DNA of 64,000 nucleotides. It comes from Suttonella indologenes. Its GTDB lineage: Bacteria > Pseudomonadota > Gammaproteobacteria > Cardiobacteriales > Cardiobacteriaceae. The stretch is taken from positions 1 to 64,000 of the forward strand of contig NZ_UHIA01000003.1 in assembly GCF_900460215.1 (NCBI RefSeq), in the 5' to 3' direction. This document shows positions 8,263 to 17,030 of this stretch, one piece after another. The translations under genes were made by a program, and so were the position numbers. Positions within the stretch are counted from its first letter, which is position 1. Each line of letters begins with the position of its first letter. The notes below the pieces were generated by a model, which was given only the letters and a program-made list of their open reading frames with translations, made no database searches and was not told the origin of the DNA.

Positions 8263-9171
8263 TTAGGATTTTCCCACTTGCGCCATAACAAAATCAGGCG
8301 AGATACCGCTGTCGGCGATGTAGTGGCGGTAATCAAGGTCTTTGAAAAAGCCGTGTCCGTATAAAAGCGCGGTTTTAATGCCATAGGCATTACCGCCTAA
8401 AATATCGGTATGCAGGGTGTCGCCCAGCATCAGGCAGCGTTCGGGCTGAAAGGCGATGCCACGCGCGGCGAGGCGTTTTACCACGATGTCGTAAATGGCG
8501 GGGAAAGGTTTGCCGAAGACGCGGGTTTTCTCATGCACGGCATCAGGGAAGAATAAGGCGTATGTACCTGCTTCGATAGACGATGTTTTGCCAAGGGGCG
8601 CGATGAGATCGGGATTGCCGAGCAAGACGGGGCGCGGATGATTGATAAGCGCGGCTTCCAATGCGGCTTGGCGTTCGGCATTCCAGCGGTGTGGCGAGAA
8701 GAATAAGAAGCCGTCGGCTTGCAGGAATTGCGGCGCATCTTGGTCGATTATTTGATAATCGGCAAGGTCTGTTTGATGTTCTGCCGCGCCGATTCTGCCC
8801 CAAGTGAGTTGACGCGGGTATTCCGCCAAGGCTTCCAAGAGGGCGTCGCGGCTGGTAACGATGTTTTCCAGCGCAAAATCATAGCCTAAGCCCGAGTATT
8901 TGCCGAGATAGAAGTTTTTTTCAAAGCCGGCGGCGTTTGAGACGACAAAGCATTCTTTGCCTTGCGCTTGTAGGGCGGCAACGACTTCCGCCGTGCCGGC
9001 AATTGCGCTGCTGCCTACGTTTAAGACGCCGTAGGCATCAAATAAAAAGACATCGAATTGTTCGGCGATTTCTTCTAAGCCGCTAACGGCAAGGGCGGGC
9101 GCGGCGCGCCGCACTTGCGGCAGGCGATGGCGGATACTTTGATAGCGCGCATAGGCTTGAACGGCTGGCAT
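8263..9171 (-). CDS. HAD-superfamily class IIA hydrolase (TIGR01459-like)
   Basis: The 302-residue protein is a HAD phosphatase. Motif I is FLFDAYGVLN with the nucleophile at D45. Motif II is VVSNAAG, and motif IV is CLMLGDTLHTDILGG near residue 245. The cap insertion between motifs II and III is of the IIA (NagD-like) type. The substrate cannot be read from the sequence; a sugar phosphate or nucleotide is usual. A hydrophilic extension of about 35 residues precedes motif I, as in the TIGR01459 group. It stands alone, convergent with the CRISPR array. Confidence 0.8.
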   Translation of the reverse strand: MPAVQAYARYQSIRHRLPQVRRAAPALAVSGLEEIAEQFDVFLFDAYGVLNVGSSAIAGTAEVVAALQAQGKECFVVSNAAGFEKNFYLGKYSGLGYDFALENIVTSRDALLEALAEYPRQLTWGRIGAAEHQTDLADYQIIDQDAPQFLQADGFLFFSPHRWNAERQAALEAALINHPRPVLLGNPDLIAPLGKTSSIEAGTYALFFPDAVHEKTRVFGKPFPAIYDIVVKRLAARGIAFQPERCLMLGDTLHTDILGGNAYGIKTALLYGHGFFKDLDYRHYIADSGISPDFVMAQVGKS

Positions 9172-9200
9172 GAGTGTCTCCTAAAGCGAAAAGGCGCAGC

Positions 9201-9719
9201 TTAGCGCAGAAGGACTTGATTAGGCAATTCGTTGCCGTTGGGGTCGTCTTCCGAGGGCATGCGTTCACGCAGCAGATTGCCCACGTCTTCCAGCAAGGCT
9301 TCCAGCGCTTCGATTCTTTCTTTAGCGTAGAGTTTCGCTACCGCTGCATCCGCCAGAATCTGCCATTCTTTTTCATTAATCACGGTATTTAAGCCTTGAT
9401 CGGCAACGATTTCCAAGCGGTGTTCCGCCAAATTCAGATAAATCAAAATGCCGTTGCGTTCCGCCGTGTCCCAAATCCGCAGATGGGCGAACATGTCTTC
9501 GGCACGCTGACGGATGCGCAGATGAAAACTTTGCGTAAAAGGCAGGCTGCGTTCGATGCACAGGCGGATTTCGCCGCGATGACCGCGCTCGGCAAGGGCA
9601 ATCGCCGCTTCAAGCCGCGCCAAGGCGGCGGCATTGAGCCAGCGCGATTGAAAAGGGGTGGCGATCAAATGCGATAAAGCACGTTTTACTTTGCTGCCAA
9701 CTGTTTGCGTATTCACCAT
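9201..9719 (-). CDS. TPM-domain protein (COG3762 type)
   Basis: The 172-residue protein carries a TPM domain (RLEAAIALAERGHRGEIRLCIE, then GILIYLNLAEHRLEIVADQGLNTVI) without a signal peptide or membrane segment, typical of the soluble partner of YgcG-like proteins. Its start overlaps the end of the upstream TPM gene by seven bases, so lemA, the YgcG-like gene and this gene form one operon. The biochemical role of these proteins in bacteria is unsettled; envelope maintenance is the usual suggestion. Confidence 0.8.
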   Translation of the reverse strand: MVNTQTVGSKVKRALSHLIATPFQSRWLNAAALARLEAAIALAERGHRGEIRLCIERSLPFTQSFHLRIRQRAEDMFAHLRIWDTAERNGILIYLNLAEHRLEIVADQGLNTVINEKEWQILADAAVAKLYAKERIEALEALLEDVGNLLRERMPSEDDPNGNELPNQVLLR

Positions 9720-10606
9720 GAACCTCCTGCTCCGCCACCTGAAAAACCGCCTCCACCGCCGCCATAACTGCGTCCGCCGCCAAAATTGCCACCCGAAAAA
9801 CCGCCGCTGCCGCCGCTGATAATAATCGGTCGACTGCCGCCCGAAGCGCCTTGTGCGCCAAAGAAAAACAAAAAGATAACAAAGAAAAAGAAACCGAAAA
9901 CAAAGGACAGCGCGCCCAAGCCGAAGATGAAATAGCTCAGGCCCGCCACCGCCGCGCCGCCCAGCAAGCCGCTGACAAATTTACCCAAGAGCATGGCAAG
10001 AGGAAAGCACAGCACAAAAATCATCATCGCGGTAGGCAGCACTTGTTCCAAAGGATCGCCGCTGTCGGCTTTTTTATCCGCCGCAATCATTTGCGCGCGC
10101 GTATCGGGGTCGGCTTCCAACTGCGTAATCAGTGCATTGATCGTATTTTCAATACCTTGCATGTATTGCCCTTGACGGAAAGCGGGCACTAATTGATTGC
10201 GCTGAATCCGCGCCACCGAGACATCAGGCAATGCGCCTTCAATTCCTCTGCCCGTCAGAATGAAAAAGCGGCGGTCTTGCAGCGCGACTAAAAACAACAG
10301 CCCGTTATTCGCCTGCGCATCGCCCAATTGCCAACGCCGCGCCAAACTCAAGGCATAATCAAAGGCTTCCACGCCGTCGGTGCTATCGACAATAACCACC
10401 GCCGCCTGCACCAATGCCTGATCGCGCAGGGCATAGAGGCGGTTTTCAATCCGCGCCACACTTGCCGCATCCAATAATTGCGCTTGATCAATCACAGGGC
10501 GGTCAAGCCTCAATTGCTCGGCAGGAACCGCCCACAACGGCGCACAGCAGAACAAGCAGAAAGCGGCGAGCAGATAAGAGAGGCGCGGCAGAAATCTTGC
10601 GTTCAT
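9713..10606 (-). CDS. YgcG-family TPM-domain membrane protein
   Basis: The 297-residue protein has a signal peptide (about residues 1-26, ending CAPLWA-VPA), a periplasmic TPM domain (about 30-165, including ALRDQALVQAAVVIVDSTDG and FILTGRGIEGALPD), two or three membrane segments (about 190-250), and a low-complexity Gly/Ser tail ending GGGGGFSGGGAGGSW. This domain order is the COG1512 layout. It lies one base after the lemA stop and overlaps the next TPM gene. Confidence 0.85.
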   Translation of the reverse strand: MNARFLPRLSYLLAAFCLFCCAPLWAVPAEQLRLDRPVIDQAQLLDAASVARIENRLYALRDQALVQAAVVIVDSTDGVEAFDYALSLARRWQLGDAQANNGLLFLVALQDRRFFILTGRGIEGALPDVSVARIQRNQLVPAFRQGQYMQGIENTINALITQLEADPDTRAQMIAADKKADSGDPLEQVLPTAMMIFVLCFPLAMLLGKFVSGLLGGAAVAGLSYFIFGLGALSFVFGFFFFVIFLFFFGAQGASGGSRPIIISGGSGGFSGGNFGGGRSYGGGGGGFSGGGAGGSW

Positions 10607-10607
10607 T

Positions 10608-11231
10608 TTATTGTCCGAAGCTTACTTTAGGCGCGGTCGAAATTTGCGCTTCGTTTTCCACGCTGAAATTCGGCTTGGCGCTCAGTCCGGCAAAACCGGC
10701 AATCATATTGGTCGGGAATTGGCGCACGCTGCTGTTAAACTCGCGTACGGTATTGATATAGTCGCTGCGCGCAGTGGCGATGCGGTTTTCCGTGCCTTCC
10801 AACTGCACTTGCAGATTCTGGAAGACTTCGCTGGCTTTTAATTCGGGATAGTTTTCCGATACCGCAATCAAACGCGATAGAGCACCGCTTAATTGCGCCT
10901 GCGCCGCCTGGAACTGCTGCAAAGCATTGGCATCCAAATCGCCGACATTCACATTCATGCTGCTGACGCGGCTGCGCGCCTCGGTTACCTGTGTAAAGAC
11001 CGATTCCTCATGCGCGGCATAGCCTTTCGCCACTTCCACCAAATTCGGCACCAAATCGGCACGGCGCTGATATTGATTGACCACGTCCGACCAAGCGGCT
11101 TTCACGCCCTCGTCCAAACGCTGCAATTTATTATAGGCAGGCACGCCCGTTACAAAGGCCAAACCCACCGCGCCTAAAATCACTATTAGCAAAATGGCGG
11201 AAATAGAAGCGCGTCCTTGTTGTCGATTCAT
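10608..11231 (-). CDS. lemA: LemA family protein
   Basis: The 207-residue protein has a single N-terminal membrane anchor (residues 8-28) and a helical periplasmic domain. The family core is NKLQRLDEGVKAAWSDVVNQ, then QRRADLVPNLVEVAKGYA, and YPELKASEVFQNLQ-x-LEGTENRI. AGAGAGATAACAC precedes the ATG. It heads the three-gene lemA-ygcG-TPM operon, a common proteobacterial arrangement. The family's biochemical function is unknown; the tail ends in APKVSFGQ. Confidence 0.92.
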   Translation of the reverse strand: MNRQQGRASISAILLIVILGAVGLAFVTGVPAYNKLQRLDEGVKAAWSDVVNQYQRRADLVPNLVEVAKGYAAHEESVFTQVTEARSRVSSMNVNVGDLDANALQQFQAAQAQLSGALSRLIAVSENYPELKASEVFQNLQVQLEGTENRIATARSDYINTVREFNSSVRQFPTNMIAGFAGLSAKPNFSVENEAQISTAPKVSFGQ

Positions 11232-11329
11232 GTGTTATCTCTCTTTAAAAAAACGCGCAATATAGCAGAAAGCCGCGCTTAGTCCGCATTTCACTATGGC
11301 AATACGCAAAGCGGGGCTTTTCGGGCGTA

Positions 11330-11437
11330 TATAGTCGGAGAAGTGAAAAGTAGTACAAGGCGGCGAGCCGCAGACAGTACAAGAGCGTACGGCAAAGCGA
11401 GCCTACGCCGTAATACTTTTTCAATTCTTTGACTATA
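11330..11437 (+). mobile_element. Correia-like miniature element, copy 1
   Basis: This 108-bp element starts TATAGTCGGAGAAG and ends TTCTTTGACTATA, and lies between lemA and yibN. Its core words (ACAAGGCGGCGAGCCGCAGA, GTACGGCAA, ACGCCGTA) closely resemble the Neisserial Correia element core. The ends are inverted TATAGTC/GACTATA with a TA target preference. Confidence 0.85.
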
Positions 11438-11496
11438 GGTTTAATTCTGCGCGGTCAAGCCGTATAATTAGCCTTTTGCTTTTTCGAGGGAACGCG

Positions 11497-11910
11497 ATGT
11501 CTTTTTCGCAATTTTTTGCCGCCAACTGGCTGCTTTTTCTTCTGTTATTCATCGTCTTGGCAGCCATCGCCTTTTATGAATTCAATAACCGCGGCAAGAG
11601 CGGACAGCAATTAAGCAATATTGCCGCCAGCGCTTTCATCAATAACGGCGCTTTGCTGCTGGATACGCGCACCGCCGCCGAATACAAAGCCGGACATATT
11701 GCCGGTGCCAAACACGTCGGCGCCGATAAATTCGCCGATTATGCGCAAAGCCTTAATCTTGCCAAAGACAAGCCGATTATCGTATATTGTCAAAGCGGCT
11801 TGAGCAGCCGTCAGCAAGCCAATCTCTTGACCGCGCAAGGTTTTAGCAACGTCTATCAGCTCAAATCCGGCATCGACGGCTGGAAAGCAGAAAATCTCCC
11901 CCTAGTCTAA
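11497..11910 (+). CDS. yibN: Membrane-anchored rhodanese-like protein YibN
   Basis: The 137-residue protein has one N-terminal membrane helix (about residues 8-26) and a cytoplasmic rhodanese domain with DTRTAAEYKAGHIAGA and the active-site loop YCQSGLSS (catalytic cysteine). The ATG at 11497 follows GAGGGAACGCG and is preferred over an upstream in-frame codon. grxC follows after 16 bp, the same order as in enteric bacteria. A TATAAT at 11463-11468 may be its -10 box. Proposed roles include sulfur transfer or membrane-protein biogenesis; neither is shown here. Confidence 0.85.
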   Translation: MSFSQFFAANWLLFLLLFIVLAAIAFYEFNNRGKSGQQLSNIAASAFINNGALLLDTRTAAEYKAGHIAGAKHVGADKFADYAQSLNLAKDKPIIVYCQSGLSSRQQANLLTAQGFSNVYQLKSGIDGWKAENLPLV

Positions 11911-11926
11911 ATCAACGAGGATTCTT

Positions 11927-12184
11927 ATGAAAAACGTACTCATGTATATGAAGCCCACCTGCCCTTATTGCCAACGCGCCGCCGAATTGCTCGACGACAA
12001 AGGCGCAGTAGTGGAAAGTATCAATATCAGCAAATTCCCCGAGCGCCGCGATGAAATGATCGCCCGCGCCGGCGGACGCAGCACCGTGCCGCAAATCTTT
12101 ATCGGCGGCACACACGTCGGCGGCTGCGACGATTTATACGCACTCGACGAGCAGGGCAAATTAGACGCGCTGCTTGCCGATTAA
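11927..12184 (+). CDS. grxC: Glutaredoxin 3
   Basis: The 85-residue glutaredoxin has the CPYC redox motif at residues 12-15, the cis-proline segment STVPQIFI and the glutathione-binding GGCDDL. It reduces protein disulfides with glutathione in the cytoplasm. GAGGATTCTT precedes the ATG. It sits between yibN and the Lol permease gene and nearly touches the latter (stop at 12184, next ATG at 12186). Confidence 0.93.
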   Translation: MKNVLMYMKPTCPYCQRAAELLDDKGAVVESINISKFPERRDEMIARAGGRSTVPQIFIGGTHVGGCDDLYALDEQGKLDALLAD

Positions 12185-12185
12185 T

Positions 12186-13430
12186 ATGTCCATTCTCCCC
12201 AGCAAAATCGGGCTGCGCTACAGTTATGCGCGCCGCGGCAGCAATTTCATCGGGCTCAATGCGATTTTAGCCGTCATCGGCATCACTATCGGCATCGCCG
12301 CTTTGATTGTGGTGCTGTCGGTGATGAACGGCGTGGTCAGCGATGTGCGCGACAAGCTCCTCGCCATGACCGCGCAAGTCTCTCTGCGACCGCGCTTTAG
12401 CGAAACCATTGCCCCCGAATTTGATGCCGCCCAATATCTGCGCCAAGATGCGCGCATTCAAGCCTATGCCCCTTATGTGGAAGGACAGGGGCTAATCGGC
12501 ATGGGCAATTCCTATCAGGGCATTTTGCTGCACGGACTGAATCCCGAAGAAGAAGGCAAAGTATCGGAAACCTTCACCCGCATTCCCGAGCAAGCCCGCA
12601 ATGCCTTGCAAGCAGGCTCATGGAATATCATTTTAGGCAAAGGTTTGGCGAATCAATTAGGCGTTTTCCCCGGCGACAAAATCACGATTATCGTGCCCAA
12701 AGCCAATGCTTCCGCCGCCGGACTGATGCCGCGCCTCAAACGCTTTACCTATGTCGGCGCTTTTGAAAGCGGACATTATCAATATGACCATCAATATGTG
12801 ATGGTACATGAAGCCGATGCCGCAACTCTATTGCAATTGCCCGCCGGCGCCAGCGGTTATCAAATTAAAATCGGCGACGCCATGCAGGCGCCCGAAATCC
12901 GTAAACATCTGCAAAGCATTCTGCCGCCCGACGTCTATGCCAGCGATTGGTCGCTCGACCAAGCGGTCTATTTCAATGCCGTGCAAATGGAAAAAAACGC
13001 CATGTTCATCATCCTATGCCTGATTGTGATGGTGGCGGCATTCGGGCTGCTCTCCTCCATGTATATGGTCGTTACCGAAAAACGCCGCGATATCGCCATC
13101 TTGCGCACCATGGGCATGACGCGCGGACAAATCGCGCAAATCTTTATCTCGCAAGGCATGATTTTCGGCAGCATCGGCACCGTCTTAGGCGTCAGTCTGG
13201 GCATTGTGATTGCTCTTAACGTACCCTATCTCATGGATGTATTACAGAAAATGACAGGCTATGAAATTCCGCCGCAACTGTATTTCGTCGAACAGCTCAG
13301 CGCGAAAATCGATCCGGCGGTGGTCATCAGCATCAGCGCGATTACCCTCATCATGACCCTGCTCTTTTCCGTCATTCCCGCCATTATTGCCGCGCGCACC
13401 GAACCCGCTCGCGCCCTATCCCAAGAATAA
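12186..13430 (+). CDS. Lipoprotein-releasing ABC permease, LolC/LolE (LolF) family
   Basis: The 414-residue inner-membrane protein belongs to the LolC/E family that extracts lipoproteins from the membrane for LolA. It has a first membrane helix at about residues 20-45 (AVIGITIGIAALIVVLSVMNG), a large periplasmic domain, and three C-terminal helices (about 265-405) with the MTRGQIAQIF coupling region. The ATG at 12186 was preferred over one 12 bases upstream that overlaps grxC. Only one permease gene precedes lolD here, as in lineages that use a single LolF-type subunit. A second permease elsewhere cannot be excluded. Confidence 0.88.
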   Translation: MSILPSKIGLRYSYARRGSNFIGLNAILAVIGITIGIAALIVVLSVMNGVVSDVRDKLLAMTAQVSLRPRFSETIAPEFDAAQYLRQDARIQAYAPYVEGQGLIGMGNSYQGILLHGLNPEEEGKVSETFTRIPEQARNALQAGSWNIILGKGLANQLGVFPGDKITIIVPKANASAAGLMPRLKRFTYVGAFESGHYQYDHQYVMVHEADAATLLQLPAGASGYQIKIGDAMQAPEIRKHLQSILPPDVYASDWSLDQAVYFNAVQMEKNAMFIILCLIVMVAAFGLLSSMYMVVTEKRRDIAILRTMGMTRGQIAQIFISQGMIFGSIGTVLGVSLGIVIALNVPYLMDVLQKMTGYEIPPQLYFVEQLSAKIDPAVVISISAITLIMTLLFSVIPAIIAARTEPARALSQE

Positions 13431-13444
13431 GCAGAGGAATAAGC

Positions 13445-14140
13445 ATGAACCAAATTGTGCTGCAAGCAGAAAACCTGCACTTCACATACCGCAGCAAAGG
13501 CGAAAACCTCAGCATCTTACAAGGCATCGACCTCAGCATTTCACAAGGACAAAGCGTTTCCATCGTCGGCGCATCCGGCTCGGGCAAATCCACCCTCCTG
13601 CATCTGCTTGCCGGTCTGGACAGCCCCGACAGCGGCAACATCAGCCTTTGCGGTGAGCCTTTTGTGCAAGCCGGCAAAACCCAGCACAACCGCCGCAGCA
13701 AAATGCGCAACCGCTACATGGGCTTTGTCTATCAATTCCATCACCTCTTGGCGGAATTCAGCGCGCAGGAAAACGTCGCCATGCCGCTACGAATTCGCGG
13801 CATCAGCGACAGCCAAGCCATGCGCGAAGCCGCGCTGTGGCTGGAAAAAGTCGGGCTTTCCGCCAGAATGCGGCATAAACCCGCCGAACTCTCGGGCGGC
13901 GAACGCCAACGTGCCGCCATTGCCCGCGCACTTGTCAGCCAGCCGCGCTGCCTGCTTGCCGACGAACCCACCGGTAATTTGGACAACGACAATGCCGACA
14001 GCGTCTTCGCCCTCATGCAATCGCTGATTCGCGAACAAAACGGTGCGATGATTTTAGTCACCCACGACCTCAACATCGCCCGCCAAACCGATTCCTGCTA
14101 CTATCTGCATCAAGGCAAATTACACACTCAAGCACCTTAA
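13445..14140 (+). CDS. lolD: Lipoprotein-releasing system ATPase LolD
   Basis: The 231-residue ABC ATPase has Walker A (GASGSGKST, about 38-46), the LolD-type Q-loop VYQFHHLLAEFSA, the signature LSGGERQRAAIARAL, Walker B (CLLADEPTGNLD) and the H-loop THD. It follows the permease by 14 bp. Its stop codon lies in the loop of its own terminator hairpin, an economical arrangement. Confidence 0.95.
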   Translation: MNQIVLQAENLHFTYRSKGENLSILQGIDLSISQGQSVSIVGASGSGKSTLLHLLAGLDSPDSGNISLCGEPFVQAGKTQHNRRSKMRNRYMGFVYQFHHLLAEFSAQENVAMPLRIRGISDSQAMREAALWLEKVGLSARMRHKPAELSGGERQRAAIARALVSQPRCLLADEPTGNLDNDNADSVFALMQSLIREQNGAMILVTHDLNIARQTDSCYYLHQGKLHTQAP

Positions 14141-14152
14141 AGGTGCTTTTTT
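14131..14152 (+). terminator. lolD terminator
   Basis: AGCACCT (14131-14137) pairs with AGGTGCT (14141-14147) and is followed by a run of T. The lolD TAA forms the loop. Confidence 0.85.
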
Positions 14153-14173
14153 CATCAAGCAAGGAACAGATTC

Positions 14174-15199
14174 ATGAACGCAGGCAAAGGATTATTGATG
14201 GCAAGCATCACGGTATTGATGTGGGGCTTTCTGCCGATGGCGGCGCAACCGCTTTTGCGCCTCATGAATCCGCAAACCCTCGTTACCACGCGCTTTGCCT
14301 TTGCCGCCCTGTTTTTATTCGTCTTATTAAGCCATCGGCGAGAACTGCCGACAGCGGCAACTATAGTCGGAGAAGTGAAAAAGTAGTACAAGGCGGCGAG
14401 CCGCAGACAGTACAAGAGCGTACGGCAAGGCGAGCCAACGCCGTAATACTTTTTCAATTCTTTGACTATATTCTGCAAACACGTCGCCTCTTCCTGTTAC
14501 TACTCGGCATCATGGGATTATTCGGCAACTTCTTTCTTTTCAGCACAGTCCTACTCTATCTCAACCCCTCTGCCGCGCAAGTATTGGCGCAACTGCAACC
14601 CTTTCTGCTGATGTTCGCCGGCATCATCGTCTATAAAGAAAGCATCAACCGCCGCCAAATCATCGCATCCCTGCTGCTCTTTAGCGGCATTCTCCTATTC
14701 TTTAACCGCGAATTGCCGCATCTCTTAAGCAAAGACATGCGCAACCAACTCATCGGCATACTCCTAAGCCTGATTGCCTCCGCCGTCTGGGTCGTGTACA
14801 GTTTGGTGCAGAAACAATTAAACCGCACCATGGGCAATACGCAAATCCTAGCCCTCATCTATCTGGGCTGCGCCTTAGCCGGCATTGCCTTCATCGACTG
14901 GACAGCCTTCTCGCGTCTGCAAACGCATCATTGGGTATTACTCCTTTTCTGCTGCCTCAACACCCCGATTGCCTACGGGCCTTTGCCGAAGCCATCCGCA
15001 TTTGGCAAATCAGCAAAGTATCCGCCACCCTGACCATGGTACCGCTCATTACCATCATCGCCACCGAAATCTTGCACAGTATCGCCCCGCAACTCATCAC
15101 GTCCCCGAATTAAACGGACTTGCCTACTGCGGTGCCGCCATTGTGATTAGCGGCGCTTTATTGGCGGTTAGCGCGAAATCTTCCCAGAAAAATACCTAA
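14174..15199 (+). pseudogene. EamA/DMT-family drug/metabolite transporter, disrupted
   Basis: The first 63 residues (MNAGKGLLMASITVLMWGFL onward) are the start of a DMT exporter. A 109-bp Correia-like element then interrupts the gene at 14362. After the element, LFLLLLGIMGLFGNFFLFST resumes the membrane protein and runs to LNTPIAYG. A missing base near 14979 shifts the frame to AFAEAIRIWQISKVSATLTM, and another near 15107 (C4 for C5) shifts it to ELNGLAYCGAAIVISGALLA. Repaired, it would be an ordinary ten-helix permease. Element plus two indels make this a true pseudogene. Its end overlaps the convergent ABC gene by four bases. Confidence 0.85.
14362..14470 (+). mobile_element. Correia-like miniature element, copy 2, inside the DMT gene
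   Basis: The 109-bp copy TATAGTCGG...TTTGACTATA splits the transporter gene after codon 63. It is nearly identical to copy 1, which suggests recent movement. It brings an in-frame stop (GTGAAAAAGTAG). Confidence 0.9.
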
Positions 15200-15963
15200 G
15201 CGCCTTCGGCACACGACCGCTGCACCGGCGCGATAGGCACAACGGCAATGCGTCCGCTGCTGCTGCGTAAGATTTCCGCTTCAATGCCATAGACTTGGCG
15301 CAGACTTTGCTCCGTCAGCACTTCGGCAAAAGCGCCGCTGGCGGCTAATCGCCCCTGCGAAAGCAGAGCCACGCGCTGCATAAATTGCGCGGCAAGGCTT
15401 AAATCATGCACTGCCATGATGACTAAAGCGCCGCTGCTTTGCACATAGCTTTGCAAACGTTCGCAGACCATCATTTGATGTCGGATATCTAAGGCGCTAG
15501 TGGCTTCATCGAGCAATAATAATTGCGGCTGGCGCAACAGCCGCTGCGCCAATAGCACTAACTGCTGCTGTCCGCCTGATAGACGATTCATCGGGCGCTG
15601 ATGCAAATGACTGATATGAAAAGATTCCAGCATATTAATCGCACGCTCAACCAGTTCGGATTGCACGCGCAAGCCTAATTTTTCATGACAACCTAACAAT
15701 AAGGTATCCAGCACGCTCAGCTGCGCTTTCACATGGCATTGCTGCGGCATAAAGCCGATTTCCGCAATACGAATCGGGCGCTCCTGCCAAGTAATCCTGC
15801 CGCTGAAGGCACGCAGATTTGCAATCGCATGCAATAAAGTCGATTTACCTGCACCGTTCGGACCAACCAAGCCGACCATCTCGGCGGCATTTAATTGCAG
15901 GGACAGACGGTCGATAATCGGCTGCCTGCCTGCCGCAACACAGACATTGTCCAAGACTAACAT
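15196..15963 (-). CDS. Iron-complex/siderophore-type ABC transporter ATPase
   Basis: The 255-residue FecE/FhuC-type ATPase shows Walker A GPNGAGKST, signature LSGGQQQLVLLAQRL, Walker B LLLLDEATSALD and the H-loop VHDLS. The Walker B aspartate is followed by glutamate, as in active ABC ATPases. The ATG at 15961-15963 overlaps the permease stop (ATGA), so the two are translationally coupled. The long open frame upstream is only overlap with the permease. With the permease and binding protein it forms a complete importer. Confidence 0.9.
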   Translation of the reverse strand: MLVLDNVCVAAGRQPIIDRLSLQLNAAEMVGLVGPNGAGKSTLLHAIANLRAFSGRITWQERPIRIAEIGFMPQQCHVKAQLSVLDTLLLGCHEKLGLRVQSELVERAINMLESFHISHLHQRPMNRLSGGQQQLVLLAQRLLRQPQLLLLDEATSALDIRHQMMVCERLQSYVQSSGALVIMAVHDLSLAAQFMQRVALLSQGRLAASGAFAEVLTEQSLRQVYGIEAEILRSSSGRIAVVPIAPVQRSCAEGA

Positions 15964-17021
15964 CAGGTGTTTCTCCCTGTGCGGCGCAAAATAATCAAAA
16001 ACAGCATCGGCACGCCCGCCACAGCGGTAATAATTCCGACGGGGATAACCGCCGCAGGCGAAATCCATTTACCCAGAACCGATGCGCCGATCAAAACAAT
16101 CGCCCCGACCATTGCCGACATGGGCAAAGAAAAGCGATGGTCTTCGCCGACCAAAGCGCGCGCAATATGCGGCGCGACCAAGCCGACAAAACCGATAGTG
16201 CCGACAAAAGCCACGGCGGCGGCGGTTAATAAGGCGACAATCATAAAGCTGCGGCGGCGCAATTGCTCTACCGCCACGCCAAGACTTTGCGCATTCGCCT
16301 CGCCCAAGCGCAAAGTCGTCAATGCCCATGTATCGCGCGCAATCCACGGCAAGCACAGCAGCAAGACCACTGTCAGCACGGCAATACTTGTCCAGCTGGA
16401 TTTCAGCAAACTGCCGAATAACCAAAACACAATCTGCTGCAAGACTTCAGGCGAAGCAAGATATTGCAATAAGGATTGAATCGATTGAAAGAAGAATAAA
16501 ACCGCAATACCGCCCAACACCAACACTTCCAGCGCGGCGCTACGCAGCATGGCAAGCACATAAATCAAGCCGCAGGCAAAAAGCGTCATGACAAATGCCG
16601 CGCTCGGCACGAGAATAAACGCCGGCACGGCAAGAAAGCCGCCGAACATAATCGCCAATGCCGCACCGAATCCCGCGGCGGCGGAAAAGCCGAGCGTAAA
16701 CGGGCTTGCAAGCGGATTGTCTAAAATCGTCTGCATTTGCAGCCCTGCCAAGCCCAAGCTCAAACCGACCAAAGTACCCATAAGGGTCGGCGGCAGGCGT
16801 ACCTGCCATAAGATGGTGATGATTTTACGATTGCTGCCATCGGCTGCAATGCCCTTCGGGCCTGCCCATAATGCCGACCATAAACTGTCGAATGATAAAC
16901 CCGCAGGTCCGGTCAATAAATCCAAGCCCATCAAAAACAAGAGCAGCGCCAATGCCAAAAGTAAATATAGCAGGGAACGGCGCTGCGCCTGCGTATGCGT
17001 ATGAACAATCGCGGTATTCAA
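15963..17021 (-). CDS. FecCD/BtuC-family iron-complex ABC permease
   Basis: The 352-residue protein has about ten membrane helices and the FecCD hallmarks: LPPTLMGTLVGLSLGLAGLQ near residue 75, PLASPFTLGFSAAAGFGAAL, and VAFVGTIGFVGLVAPHIARA near 270. One permease gene implies a homodimer. It lies nine bases after the binding-protein stop and overlaps the ATPase start. Confidence 0.92.
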   Translation of the reverse strand: MNTAIVHTHTQAQRRSLLYLLLALALLLFLMGLDLLTGPAGLSFDSLWSALWAGPKGIAADGSNRKIITILWQVRLPPTLMGTLVGLSLGLAGLQMQTILDNPLASPFTLGFSAAAGFGAALAIMFGGFLAVPAFILVPSAAFVMTLFACGLIYVLAMLRSAALEVLVLGGIAVLFFFQSIQSLLQYLASPEVLQQIVFWLFGSLLKSSWTSIAVLTVVLLLCLPWIARDTWALTTLRLGEANAQSLGVAVEQLRRRSFMIVALLTAAAVAFVGTIGFVGLVAPHIARALVGEDHRFSLPMSAMVGAIVLIGASVLGKWISPAAVIPVGIITAVAGVPMLFLIILRRTGRNT

Positions 17022-17030
17022 TCGCTATCC

